Shown: positions 46,996-58,169 of the stretch, one piece after another
Numbering within the stretch: position 1 is the first letter of the stretch
Layout: the number at the start of each line of letters is the position of its first letter
Made by a program: the position numbers and the translations under genes
The notes under the pieces: model-generated
Seen by the model: the letters and a program-made list of their open reading frames with translations, nothing else
Told to the model about the DNA's origin: nothing
Database searches by the model: none
Assembly: GCA_018398585.1 (NCBI GenBank)
Contig: JAGTTD010000011.1
Span: 13,259,346 to 13,323,345 of the forward strand
DNA from: Simmondsia chinensis
Lineage: Eukaryota; Streptophyta; Magnoliopsida; Caryophyllales; Simmondsiaceae
DNA: 64,000 nucleotides
Reading direction: 5' to 3'

Positions 46996-47173
46996 CCGAT
47001 CGATCAGGTTTAACTCCGATCGATCAGGAGCGCTGCGGCTTGGGGCTTTTCGCCTCACAACCCCGATCGATCGAGCAAAACTGATCTATCATAACCCCAA
47101 TTGATTGAGAAATCCCGATCGATCAGGAAACTCCGTACGAATTCCCTTTTTAAAACACCCCCCGATCTATCGC
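46996..47173 (+). promoter_or_regulatory. GATCGATC palindrome cluster upstream of ORF3
   Basis: Seven intact or decayed CCGATCGATC(A/G)GG units in 178 bases, followed by CCGTACG and a T/A-rich TTTTTAAAAC. The same module, GATCGATC units then CCGTACG then TATA, lies in the LTR promoter (50371-50580). It may be a duplicated LTR promoter module serving ORF3. This is inference from similarity. Confidence 0.5.
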
Positions 47174-47334
47174 CCCTTTCCCCCTTCACTTTTATTTTCC
47201 CCACCTCCAAACCCTAACCCACGACCCCCTATCTCCGGCCACCATCTCCAGCCTCCGCCTCCGACACTCGCCTTTCCGACCACCAAGGCAGACCCTAGCA
47301 CCAATTTCTCTTCTTTTTTACCCTCTATTGCAAG

Positions 47335-47843
47335 GTATGTGTTTTCCCTCTCTTTTATCTTTCACTTTACCTTGTTTTTACTTTAAGAGAGCATGTTTAG
47401 GCCGTTCTTTGATTGTTGTTGTCCTGCTTTATTGAAGTGGCTTAGTCCTGATTTATGTCTTAGTTGTGAATAAAGTTTGAATTTCTTAATTTTGTGCCAT
47501 GTTTACACCTTTGTTCATGAACCATGTTTATATAGGTTCTCAGTGACTTCATTTCGCCCTTTGATACTTGTGGTTGCTGGAGTATGCCGCGATTGGGGTA
47601 ATCTTGTGGGGAGTTACGCTCGTTTTAAGTTAGCTGGATTTATGGGTTTGGGATGTGTTTTTTTTTGGTTCCGATCTAGGGCTTTCGTCATTTGTATTTT
47701 TTTATTTATTTTATTTATTTTATTTTCTTTTTTTTTAATTGTGGGCCGAGATTGGGGTGTTGTTCTTGTTAATTTTCCTCTTCTTTTTTTTCATGTTTCT
47801 TTCCCTTATCTTCAGGTTCATCTGCTCTTGTTCTTATTTCTAG
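47335..47843 (+). other. Putative intron in the ORF3 leader
   Basis: A donor GCAAG|GTATGT (47334/47335) and a pyrimidine-rich acceptor TTATTTCTAG| (47843) bracket 509 bases and place the ORF3 ATG three bases into the downstream exon. In Athila-type elements the third ORF is thought to be expressed from a spliced RNA. No transcript evidence here. Confidence 0.45.
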
Positions 47844-47846
47844 ATT

Positions 47847-48590
47847 ATGCCGCGTGCCAAGCCGAGTTGCACTGAGGAGGGCAGCAGCTCCCAACAGCCC
47901 GACGTTCTTGCTCGAGTCAGTGCTGCCCCTATGTCTGGGGAGACGATGTTTGGTGAGGATCTTAAAGATGAGAGGGAGGGCGCTTGGGCCATTCTCTTTT
48001 GCCAACATAGAAATCTTACCTACCTTCTTGGTAGAGAGCTGGAGGAAGACGCTGTTTTCCCTTCTTTAGTGCGGGAATTTTATTCCTCCTATGCTCTCCA
48101 ACAAGTGGGGGGTCGGACCTATGGTGACATCACTATTCATGGCAAAACCATCCGATTTGATGCCACGGATGTCACCGAGGCTATAGGTTATCCCTTATAT
48201 GTTGACAATTCTGTTTGGCACCCGCCTGTTAACCCACCAAAGGCCATGGACATTATCGCTGAGTTATGTGGCGGCCAATGCGCGAGAGATCGACCATCCA
48301 CAACGTTCCGCTCCGCCCTTCCGTCGCATATGTGGCTTCTGGACACCATTATTAAGGCTAATCTATGGCCCACCGGTCATGCCCAGGAGCGTACCGGCCC
48401 TATTCTAGATCTTCTTTGGAAGTTCTATCGGCGTGCATGGGTGGATGTGGGGGCCACTTACCTACAGAGTTTTACCGTTGTCCGCCACAGGCTTCAACGC
48501 TTCTCTGTTGGCGGCGGTGCTCTGTACTTTCCTTCGTTTAATCACGAGGCTTGTATGGCATGCTTGGGTGCGCATACCGATCACTCCTGA
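47847..48590 (+). CDS. Athila-like ORF3 (env-position, plant transposon protein type)
   Basis: 247-codon frame in the place of the env-like gene. It begins MPRAKPSCTEEGSSSQQ and has FPSLVREFYSSYALQQVGGRTYG and GKTIRFDATDVTEAIGYPLY, the pattern of the 'putative plant transposon protein' domain (VREFY..., G..V.F....I...L). No signal peptide is visible. The frame seems cut by a frameshift around 48560-48590; the other frames continue with TPDRACAPLRHFDPTQHRRTF and a late hydrophobic stretch (CFLIFFVVTCFCL). No evidence that this is a true envelope; the role is unknown. Confidence 0.65.
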   Translation: MPRAKPSCTEEGSSSQQPDVLARVSAAPMSGETMFGEDLKDEREGAWAILFCQHRNLTYLLGRELEEDAVFPSLVREFYSSYALQQVGGRTYGDITIHGKTIRFDATDVTEAIGYPLYVDNSVWHPPVNPPKAMDIIAELCGGQCARDRPSTTFRSALPSHMWLLDTIIKANLWPTGHAQERTGPILDLLWKFYRRAWVDVGATYLQSFTVVRHRLQRFSVGGGALYFPSFNHEACMACLGAHTDHS

Positions 48591-48912
48591 CCGAGCTTGC
48601 GCACCGCTCCGCCACTTTGATCCCACCCAGCATCGTCGAACCTTCCTTTCGCTTGCCCCGGCCGATGCGCGAGGCGAGGAGTCAGACATGGAGGATGCCC
48701 CGTCCCGGGCCGCTGCTCCTGCCCGAGCATCACGCCTGAGGGACACCCACACACGCCACCTGGTTCTGATGATCCCGGCCACGTCCCGCCATACGTTACA
48801 GACTATTTTAGTCCACAGTCTTCTCTGTTTTTTAATTTTTTTTGTTGTAACTTGCTTTTGTCTGTCTTCAACTTTTGGGATTCGCTCGACATATGTGGCT
48901 GCCCATTCATAA

Positions 48913-50087
48913 TCTCAGGTCGTCTCTCTCCTTTCCTTGCCTCTATTTTAATTATGGTGCATTGAGGACAATGCACGGTTTGAGTTTGCGGATGGTAGAT
49001 AAAAGTCAACTTTGTTTGTCTTTTAAGCTTAATTTGGCATAAATTAACTGCATTTTTTTTTTGGAAGGCATAAATGAGTATGAGGTTGTTTATGACCATT
49101 ATCGTAGCCCAGTTCTGTGATGTACTTTGATGATTAGAATAATTATGAGACGAGATTATTGCTGGATCAGACTTTTGAATCCATATTTTTGTCTTTTAAC
49201 TAGTTAGTGAGATTATTACTTTTTACCCTTAATCTTATGACATATCCTACTGTTTGGGTCGAACTAATGGTAATAATTTTAGGAATAGGAATCCACTTTC
49301 TACTCCTAACAATGTTGAAATCAATTGTACATTCCCTTATCTTAGATAACCCTTTAAAAAAAAGAGAGAAAAACAAAAGGTGACCGATTGGTTCTTGTAG
49401 CCCCTGTGTCTAGAGCAAGTAAGCCCGTAGGGGTGTCTTAAAGCCTGGTACCTTGAGCCAACTGGGTCGGAAGCTGCCGGTCGAAAGCTCGCTCCATGGG
49501 CTACAGGGAAAGCTTAAGAAGAATCAATCTTGTAGTTACCAAAATAAGCACTAAAAAAAAAGGTATGTGCTAACAAGTTAGGTTGTGGATCCTTCAGACT
49601 CGAGCTATTAGGTCCGTAGGGGTCTCTTAAAACCTGGTACCTTGAACCAACTGGATCTGGAGCTGCCGGTCGAAAACTCGTTACATGGGTCTGAGGGAGA
49701 CACACCTAACCAAAAAAAAAAAGAAAGGGGAAAACAAGAGAGAAAAGAGAAGCCCTTTGATTTCACTATTGATTAGTGGTGAAGGGTTAGGGTGATTTGT
49801 TCCTTTACTTATTACCTTTATTTCTTCTTTAAGTCAGAGGGTTTAGAAGTAAGAAGAAGGGGAGAGAAGTTCTAAGATCACTCACTAGTAAAAAGACCTT
49901 AATAATGGAGACTTAAGTCAGAACTAGTGCAATAATAACGTCACATAAGGATTCGCTACTCTCTAGTTTGGTCAAACAATAATTTTCACAAGTGACCTTT
50001 GCGGTTAAATGCCTGACTCGATTTTTCCACCAGTAGCTAGTTTACATAGAATCTTGCTTGAGGACAAGCAATGTGTGAGTTTGGGGA
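48913..50087 (+). other. 3' untranslated region of the Athila-like element
   Basis: About 1.2 kb without coding. It contains a duplicated ~105-base block at 49398-49508 and 49590-49693, sharing CCGTAGGGGT, CTGGTACCTTGA and GCTGCCGGTCGAAA. The purpose is unknown. Confidence 0.6.
49398..49693 (+). repeat. Duplicated ~105-bp block in the 3' region
   Basis: Two copies about 190 bases apart (49398-49508 and 49590-49693). Shared words: CCGTAGGGGT.TCTTAAA, CCTGGTACCTTGA, CCAACTGG, AGCTGCCGGTCGAAA, CTCG. The intervening DNA is A-rich. Confidence 0.75.
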
Positions 50088-51544
50088 TGTTAATACGCAT
50101 GATTTTTACATATTTTATTTCCCATTTTTGTCATATATTCGGCCTACATGTGTGTTTGGTTGTTATTCAGGTACATTTTCATGTGGAACACATCAAAGCG
50201 GACGAAAGAAGAATTCTGGCAAAATCAAGCATTATTGAGGCACTTTTGAAGACTGATTGGAGAAACCCAACCACTTATGCAAAAAAAAGACCCATTGGAT
50301 CATAATTTGGTGAACCGAGTACATTCCATAGCTCTTCGATGCTTAATCAAGAAAAGGGGCTCAAAGAACCGATTGATCAACAACTCCCGGTTAGGGAAAC
50401 TAACTGAGGGCTTGCCGATCGATCGGCCAAAAGCACCGATTGATCGGGAGCTTTGTGTGAGCTCACCGATCGATCAATGATTTTAGCCGATCGATCGGAT
50501 GGCCAATCGATCGGGTATTATTCCCGATCGATCGGGATGGTTCCGTACGGAACCCTAACTACCCCTGCGCCTATAAATAGAGAAGGGGAAGTCAGCCTTT
50601 GTTACGCTTTTCTGGCCGCACGTCCTTCCCTTTCTCTCAAACCCGAAGCCGCTACGAGATCTACAGGTTCTCAAAAGCTGAAGCGCAAGCGGTTGGAATA
50701 CTGGGAGAATTCAGGCTCGAATTGGCATCGACATGAAGATTGAGGAAGTTTACTCTTTTATTTATTTTACGCACAATATCTTCTTTTATATAAATTTAAG
50801 GATGTGTAAAACTCCCATGCAGGAGTAAACTTTCTTAGTTTAAGGATGAAGGGCGGGTAGCCTCCCGTATCCGAGATTTATATTATACTTTTGATGATTG
50901 ATTTAGTTATGTTATATTCGCACCCCGGTGGGGGGTTTTTCATGATTGTTGGATATTCTTTGTATGTGTGCTTATTGCCATGACTGGGTCTCCAACTTTG
51001 CAGCGATTAGTCTTGTGCTTGTAGCCTAGACCATAACATAACAGGAATTCACGCGTGGTTAGGGTTGAGGTTGTATCCAACCCTGAACCCAATCTTTTAT
51101 ATAAGTTAATATTGAATTAGGAGTAACAAATGAATTAAGTAGTGCTAATGAGATAACCTATGCTACATCTAGGGTGCTAAGATAGGTTATGCCTTTAGAC
51201 TAGTTCATTACTCTAAGCCCTAATTTATATAATAACCCAGAATTAGAGCTTGTAGCCTAAGTCCTTCAAATCATCGTCCTGAGTAGAATATAATGATAGG
51301 ATACGTGTTAAACTACCTTAAATTCACTCCCTAAACTAACCTCAATCGAATTGTCTCATTCACTTTATATATTTTAGTAATTTAGCTAGCAACTTATTTA
51401 AACAACAAAAAAACCAAAAATTCAAACCGCTCGTTGATCAATAAATCTAACTTAACACGATTCCCTGTGAATACGACCCGTATACCCGACAAAGCTACGA
51501 CGATCTCGTACGCTTGCAAGTAAACGGTTTTAAAAATGACATCA
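50088..51544 (+). repeat. Athila-like 3' LTR
   Basis: 1457 bp, TGTTAATACGCATG...ATGACATCA, aligned throughout with the 5' LTR. It has a small deletion near its end (about 12 bases of CACACTTTAAAA type). A GTTTGGGGA purine tract precedes it. Confidence 0.9.
50571..50580 (+). promoter_or_regulatory. LTR TATA box
   Basis: CTATAAATAG, 34 bases after the last GATCGATCGG palindrome and the CCGTACGG palindrome. It is the presumed promoter of the Athila-like element. Confidence 0.6.
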
Positions 51545-53741
51545 TAGGTGGTTCAGTTTATCAATTCAAAGCTTGTTTGGCTACTCAAGGTTTTCACCAA
51601 CATGAAGGCCTTGACCACAAAGAAACTTTTAGTCAGGTTGTCATATCCTCAACCATCCGATTTATTCTATCACTTGCCATTACTAACGCTAGACCCATCA
51701 GGCAACTTAATGAAAAAAATGCTTTCTTACATGGTAATTTACAGGAAGAGGTTTACATGCAATAGTCTCAAGGTTTCATCCACCCTAAGTTCCCGAGTCA
51801 TGTGTGTTGCCTTAGAAAGGCCTCTATGATCTAAAACAAGCGCCCAGAGCTTGGTTTCAACGATTCAGCACCTTCCTCTTAAGCATAGGCTTCACTTGTA
51901 GTTTAGGCTGACCCCTTCCATTTTTTTCACTGCACGCCTATGACCACTATTTGCCTCCTATTGTATGTTGATGACATTATCCTCATAGGCACATATCCCC
52001 ATACCTTAGATGCCCACATCCGCACCCTTTCCTCTCAATTTGCAATGAAGGACCTTGAACAATTACACTACTTCTTAGGCATAGAGGCAAAACGAGACTC
52101 AAAGGACTCATTTACTCGCAACACAAGTATATTATTGACCTTTTAACTCGATTCAACATGCATGATCCCAAGCATGTCAAAACTCCTCCTCTCACACGAA
52201 TGCATCTCACACTAAAAGAAGGGGAACTTCTCACATGTCCCACTAAATATAGGAGTGTTGTAGGTGGTCTCCAATACTTAAAGATCACTAGACCTGACAT
52301 TTGTTATGCAGTTAATCTTATCTTCCAGTTCATACATTCTCCCATGACCAGTCACTGGCAGGTTGTGAAACGCATCTTTCGCTACCTCAAAAGCACCCTC
52401 GACCACAGTCTCACGATCCTTCTTGGTTCCTGCAACATGGTTGTTGTCTTTATTGATGCTGATTGGTAGGGGTAAGCATGGGTCGGGTACCCATAATGTG
52501 ATCTAAAAATCGGGTACCCAAAATTGGTTTGGATCACATCAGGGCAGATAGCCGCCCATTTAATTAAAGTTTCTTATAAATTCAATTTTATGAAAGACAT
52601 AAACAATTATGTTCTAATATAAAATTAAGTCATTTGTTAATATACCATAAAATTATTATAACACAATTCCACTTGATCTTCATAATTTAAAATAAAAAAG
52701 GTCATGCAAATAATTGTTATAAACCATCTTAAATGAATATGACACATAAATCAAAGCTTCACAAAAGTATAAAAGTTTAAGGATTTTATACAAAGAGATA
52801 GAGCAAAGCAAAAAAAATAAAGCAATTCGATTACTCAACTATTACTAATTTATTAGTCTTTCCTTTTTATCCTTTTTTTTTTTTTTTTGCGATAGATGGC
52901 CGAAACTTTAATTTATTTTAATATAAAAATAGGATAAGCGTTATTGAATGAAGAAAGGAAAAAAAATGCATAGTTTGTAAAATGTTCATTGGGATTTAAA
53001 ATTGAACCTACAACCTTAATGTTCAATAAAGATAACATAATCAACATTCTAAATAAATTATAAATATTTATTTAGGACAACATACATAAAATCAATATCA
53101 GGTCGGACCAGATACCCTAAAATTTTCCAAAATGATATCCGTTACCGAACCTATATACATAGTTCAACGAGTCGGGTATACCCCAATCGGATCTTTTTGA
53201 GCCAGTTACTCTAATGTTTCGAATCAATTTATGTTTGGTTTTTCAGGTATTCATATATTTTTGCTCACCCCTACTGATTGAGGCGGCTGCCTTGACACTC
53301 ATCGGTCCACTACAGCATATGCCCTCTTCCTCTGCCCGTACTTCATCTCTTAGAGAGCTTAAAAGTAGGCCGCTGTCTCTAAATCAACCACATAATCTGA
53401 ATATTGTGCTACTGCCCAAGCTGTGGCTAAAAGTGATTGGATTCGCTACCTCATGCATGACCTTAGACTATGACACTCTGGCCCCATAATAATCTACTGT
53501 GGCAATGTCTCTGCCTCATATCTAGTAGCTAACCCTGTCTCCAATGACCTCAGTAAACATGTGGATGTCGACTTTCACTATTTACTAAAGAAAGTACTCA
53601 AAAGAGACCTCTAGGTTCAATACACACCTACCTGCAAAACAAATTGCCGACATCTTCACCAAAGGCCTCTGCACGGATAAGTTCCTCTACAACAAAAGCC
53701 AATCTTCACGTGCGTCCACCCTGTTTAGATTGAGGGGGCGT
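51545..53741 (+). pseudogene. Copia element F pol, 3' part
   Basis: RT resumes at GGSVYQFKACLATQGF and continues with DHKETFSQVVISSTIRF, RQLNEKNAFLHGNLQEEVYM, the catalytic LLYVDDIILIG (51960) and LHYFLGIEAKR. RNase H follows (YRSVVGGLQYLKITRPDICY, MVVVFIDADW at 52460), is interrupted by a hAT element (52467-53273), and resumes as GGCLDTHRSTTAYALFLCP. Several frameshifts. The end leads through a GAGGGGGCG purine tract into the 3' LTR. Confidence 0.88.
52467..53273. mobile_element. Non-autonomous hAT-type element
   Basis: 807 bp with terminal inverted repeats TAGGGGTAAGCA and TGCTCACCCCTA, flanked by 8-bp duplications CTGATTGG (52459-52466) and CTGATTGA (53274-53281). Length, 8-bp duplication and TAGGGGTG-type ends fit hAT. 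The interior is AT-rich with GGTCGGGTACCC subterminal motifs and encodes no transposase. Confidence 0.9.
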
Positions 53742-54575
53742 ATTAGATGACAACAGTATGACCTCATAATGTCAACATCTTTCCTAATTCTCATATGGGT
53801 TATTTACATTTTAGTACCCTGACATTTCTGAAAAATAATAAAAAGGACCCTAACCTTTTGAATTATTAAAAATGCCAATAAGTTTTTGTCGTATTAATAA
53901 AAAGGCCTCTAGGTTTTTGTCACATTAATAACAAAGGCCCATCTCCAATGTAATGATGCCATTTTTAGAAGATAGAACTGACATGACAGATGTATTTTTA
54001 TTAATGCTACAATAAAATGACAAAACTATCCTTTAATAACCATATTTTGAAACAAATTAATCGAAAATAAATGGCTTCTATATAACATAAAATCTCGAAT
54101 TTCATACTTATAAAGTAAAATAAAAAGTGTTGAAGCGTATTTTAGGTCATTTTATTGTAGCCTTAATAAAAAAAAACAGTTGCCACATTAGCTCTATTGA
54201 TGAAAAATGACATCATCACGCTTGAGAGGAGCCTTTTTATTAATATGATAAAAACTTAGGGTCCTTTTAATAATTCAAAAAGATTAGGGTCCTTTTTATT
54301 ATTTTCAAAATATTGGGGTACTAAAATGTAAATAGCCCTTCTCACATTATCATACTTTCTATGTAATTATGCTATTTTCCTTTTCCCTATATATAGGGAC
54401 CATTGTAGCATCATTCAATTAATTGAGTAAATATACTTTTCTTATATTGTTCTTGTCTTTTCATAATTATAAATTGCATTAGACATTACCCATTGATGTT
54501 GTTATAGTATAAAACCTAGTTTTCACAAATTAACGTAATTTTTCGGAATAGTTGATTATGGGCAGATATAGAAAT
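53741..54575 (+). repeat. Copia element F 3' LTR
   Basis: Starts TATTAGATGACAACAG after the purine tract and matches the solo LTR at 11784-12088 on both sides of the inserted MITE (53797-54338). It includes TATATATAGGGACC (TATA region). Similarity ends near GATATAGAAATC at 54575. Without the MITE it is about 290 bases. Confidence 0.8.
53797..54338. mobile_element. Mutator-type MITE
   Basis: 542 bp with long terminal inverted repeats (GGGTTATTTACATTTTAGTA on the left, TACTAAAATGTAAATAGCCC on the right, extending inward by AATAATAAAAAGGACCCTAA and its inverse). Flanked by 9-bp duplications TTCTCATAT (53788-53796) and TTCTCACAT (54339-54347). The solo LTR at 11784 has a single TTCTCGTAT there, so it is the empty site. 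The 9-bp duplication and long ends point to a MULE-derived MITE. Confidence 0.9.
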
Positions 54576-55183
54576 CTGAAGATCCAAAGAGCAACCTAAG
54601 AGGGGGGTGGATTAGATTTTTCATGATAAGTGCAAAATAAAACTTTATGAACCAAAAATTAAATTGAAAGCTAGACAATGAATATGAAATGAAAAAGATA
54701 AAGGAAAGAATAAAATGATGCACAAAAATTTTTATAGTGGTTCACTTCCAAATTGGAAGTTAGTTCACTCCTCAAGTGACTACTCTCCATCACTTGAGCC
54801 TTTTACTAAGCTTGATGATTCTTCTTAAAACCAGGCTTAGGATATAACCTTTACAATCGGTATTTTTGTACATAGGCTCAAGACCAACCTTTTACAATAG
54901 ATCCTTTTGTAACCTAAGCTCAGGATCCAACCTTTACAATAAAATGAATTAAAGAAATGAAAAAATTAAAGCACTCAAATTCTTCACTCTTTCAAGAATG
55001 AATTGACACCAGATTAAGCTTAGCCAAAGCTCAGGATATGCTAATTAAGCTCAGTAATCAACAATAATGAGAATTAGTGATGCACAAGAAAACCTTAAGA
55101 AAAATATAAGATTAAAATGAATAAAAGCTTGTAGAATTGAATGATTTTGTCAAAGAATTTAAGCTATATTTATAGGATGAAAG
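54576..55183 (+). repeat. LTR-like DNA with a ~44-bp short tandem repeat
   Basis: Starts near CAACCTAAGAGGGGGGTGGA, a phrase seen at the start of some plant copia LTRs. Three decayed units of AGGCTCA(A/G)GA(C/T)C.AACCTTTTACAAT lie at 54833-54945. No coding found and no partner LTR seen. Confidence 0.4.
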
Positions 55184-56159
55184 TGTTAGGAACAAGTGTC
55201 TTGAAATTGATATTTATTCTGGGCATGTATTATTTTAATTAATAAATAAAATTTAACTTCTAGTCATTTCCTCTATAAATTTGTGTAAGTGAGCATATAT
55301 ACTGCATGTAATTTTCTTTTTGGTAACATCTATGAGATGGTGTAGTCCTCATACTACAATTTACATGTTTGTTCTAAGTGGTATATGAGATTAACCCACA
55401 GCTAGACATGGAACAAATGGTATGGATTGTTGTTTGAAAGACTTGTAGTCAAAGACAAGTTTGGACCACTTGTATGCTAAAACTATAACATGACACTTTA
55501 GATGAATTGTCTTGGTCATGTGGATGGTGATCCAAAAGTGTTAGGTTTGTGTGTTTAATAAGATTGACACACTGAGTGGGACCATGTGGATTACTTTGTT
55601 CTAGACTACTATCGAAGATGAGTGATTTATGTTGTACTATTTTAATAACGACTCTAAATCTCGAGAGTATTCTGGACTTGTGCATGGAGTGTTAGTTACT
55701 TTGGTGTACTATAAGTAAGGTCTAAACGTATGACTAAATTCCCATGTAAACTAGGTAGCAGCTTGAAATGTGACAAGGATCAGGTATTAAATGTGGAATC
55801 TGCAATCTCTTATGAGATACAGATGTCCCCTTAGTTGACTTGCAAGTATTTGAATAATTTGGAAACTTTGGCCAAAGTATTCCAAGTGTTTAACATTTGG
55901 GATTTATACTATGAATATATTCAAGTATAAATGAATTATTCAGTGAAGGACGAGTCGGTAACTAATGGAGAAGCTATGAGAAGGGTAACGATAGTAGTTA
56001 TACTTATCGTTTGTCATGGACATCTAGTGGAGGGATTGCTGTCAACAATACAGTCTATTAGGAAAATATCGAATAAATGGTTTAAGTCTGAAGTGCAGTG
56101 AGATTTATTTTGCGATTTAATAAAATAGGGATTTTATTAAGAAGGGAAGTCAGTTTGAT

Positions 56160-56420
56160 TTGACATTGATAATAATATATGTGTCGGTTTAAATTGTTTA
56201 AATCGATAATGAACTAATAGCTAATTCAGATGATTGTTTAAAGTAACAATTTAAATTGTTTAAATCGTTAATGAATTAATAGTTAATTAAGATTATTTAA
56301 AGTAAGGATTTGAATTATTTAAATTGTTAATTAATTAATAGTTAATTAGATCGCTTAAGGTAATGATTTAAATTGTTTAAATAGTTAATGAATTATTTGT
56401 CAATTCATATTTGTCAATTC
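56160..56420 (+). repeat. ~66-bp minisatellite
   Basis: About four decayed units with the shared core TTTAAATTGTTTAAATCG.TAATGAA.TAATAG.TAATT, spaced 60-70 bases. AT-rich, non-coding. Confidence 0.7.
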
Positions 56421-56759
56421 ATGAAATTACATTCATATTATACGCATGATGAGATTGTGCATATATAATCATGTTTTTTAATTCGAATAAAATTGATCTA
56501 ATGAGATTAAATTCAATTAATTTTACAAAATTGGATAAAGTTGATCTAATGAGATTAGATTCAAGTATTTTTTTTTTAAATTAATTATTTTAATTAAAAA
56601 AAAATTTAAATAAATAAAGGTGTCAGCAGAGGTTGAAGTAACTACTTGGTGATAGCTAACGTCAGCGTCTGATGTCCGACGTCAGCAATAATTTAAAAAA
56701 AATTCTAAATAAAAAAATTTTTTTTGGGACGTGAAGATATTAGAACCGGTTTACATAAT

Positions 56760-57315
56760 AATTAAAAATTAATTTTTATTAACTAATTTAATTTTAGAAT
56801 GAGATTCTAAAAATAGATTATGAGATAATCTTAATTATAAGATAGTACGATTTTAATTAAAATTAATTTTTATTAATTAATTTAATTTTTAAATGAGATT
56901 ATAAAATAGACTATAGGATAGTCTGTGTTCTAAGTCGCTACTGTTTTAAATAAAATTAATTCTTATTAAATAATTTAATTTTAGAATGAGATTCTAAAAT
57001 ATATTATGAGATAATCTAACATGTAACTCGGCATTATCTTAATTAAAAATTAATTTTTTATTAATTTGATTTTTAGAATGGGACTCTAAAAGTAGATTAC
57101 TAGATAATCTAAATTATGGTACTATTTTGAATTTAAATTAATTAATTAATTTTATTAGTTAAATCTACAATGAGATTCTAAGGTAGATTATGGGATAATC
57201 TATGTTGAAAGACGATAGTGTTTTTTAAATAAAGCAAAAAAAAAAAATTAATTAATTTTGTTTATTTTAGAATGAGATTCTAAAAGGGATTATTAGATAA
57301 TCCAAGTTATAAATG
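56760..57315 (+). repeat. ~93-bp minisatellite with a conserved double hairpin
   Basis: Six units (cores at about 56795, 56886, 56981, 57075, 57164, 57267). Each contains a TAGAAT-GAG-ATTCTA-type hairpin followed closely by an AGATTAT-nnn-ATAATCT-type hairpin. In units 2 and 6 paired substitutions keep the second stem (AGACTAT/ATAGTCT; GGATTAT/ATAATCC). Confidence 0.8.
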
Positions 57316-58169
57316 CAAGCTAATCAAGAACCACTAGTTTTAAAAATCAAGTGGGAGTGAGGTTTCAATTGTTGTAACCTCACGGTCTCCATTACCGGTC
57401 TAGCAGTATAGTAGATTGATAGAACTCCCTATGGGGGATGTTGATTTATAGATTACAGGGTTAGGCTTCTATTGGGATAAACTGAAGTGCAAAGAAGTGA
57501 TGCACCACGCTGACATAGAGTGTTATGTGTATTTGTATGGAGGTTTAGATAATGGTTTACAATTGACTAGCGTGATGTATTAGCCTCTCCAATGAGCTCT
57601 GTTGTGTCATATTAGAGACTAAGGTAAAGTGGTGAGTTAATTATGTTTAGTAAGAGTTACGAGAAAAATAGGTTAATTGAGAATAGTTCTCACATGAACT
57701 AGCTTCGTGCGACCCCCTTGCCGGGGAGTAAGGAGTGATGTGTTTGGGTCATCATTGTATGTATGATAGTATAATTTGGTGCATATCTGACTTATTATGT
57801 ATGCTAAAATAAAAGAATAGATGTCACTGCATTATACATGACTTTTGTTAGACAATTACATGAATGTTTGTATTTACAGTATTTTAAAATGAATATGCCT
57901 GGTGGACTTTACTTGATTACTAATGCATAATGTACTCATTGGACCAAATTACTTGGACTGAAAAACTAGTTGGACTTAATTGTCTCCAAAAGGGACCTAC
58001 TGGAAAGATTAGAAAGGGGAAGGTTGCTAATGCAGCAACCAAGTCCATAAGGAAGTCGAGAAAAAGAAAAGTGTTTCTTTTGCAAGAATAACTCGGCCAC
58101 TACAGAAGGTGACTGCACTAATAACTTAGCTACACTTCCTACAAAGACTGCTAAGCCATCTTGTGAAGG

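Larger units (their letters stand above)
39733..51544 (+). mobile_element. Athila-like Ty3/gypsy element, near full length
   Basis: 11.8 kb with LTRs 39733-41184 and 50088-51544 (1.45 kb each), inserted into the copia RT with duplications TAGGA (39728-39732) and TAGGT (51545-51549). Primer site TGGCGCCATTGCTTGGGA (41191-41208) is the Athila type. Order: gag, protease, RT-RNase H, integrase, a long spacer, ORF3, a 1.5-kb 3' region, 3' LTR. Several stops and frameshifts inactivate gag-pol. The LTRs are still very similar, so the insertion is younger than the copia element it split. Confidence 0.93.

Noticed and set aside
47477..47875. 132-codon hydrophobic ORF as an envelope or membrane protein
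   Set aside because: The T-rich composition fits an intron with a pyrimidine tract; the ORF crosses the proposed acceptor and has no family match.
47847..48590. ORF3 as a true retroviral envelope
   Set aside because: No signal peptide, no fusion-type or transmembrane segment in this frame; it matches the plant transposon-protein pattern instead.
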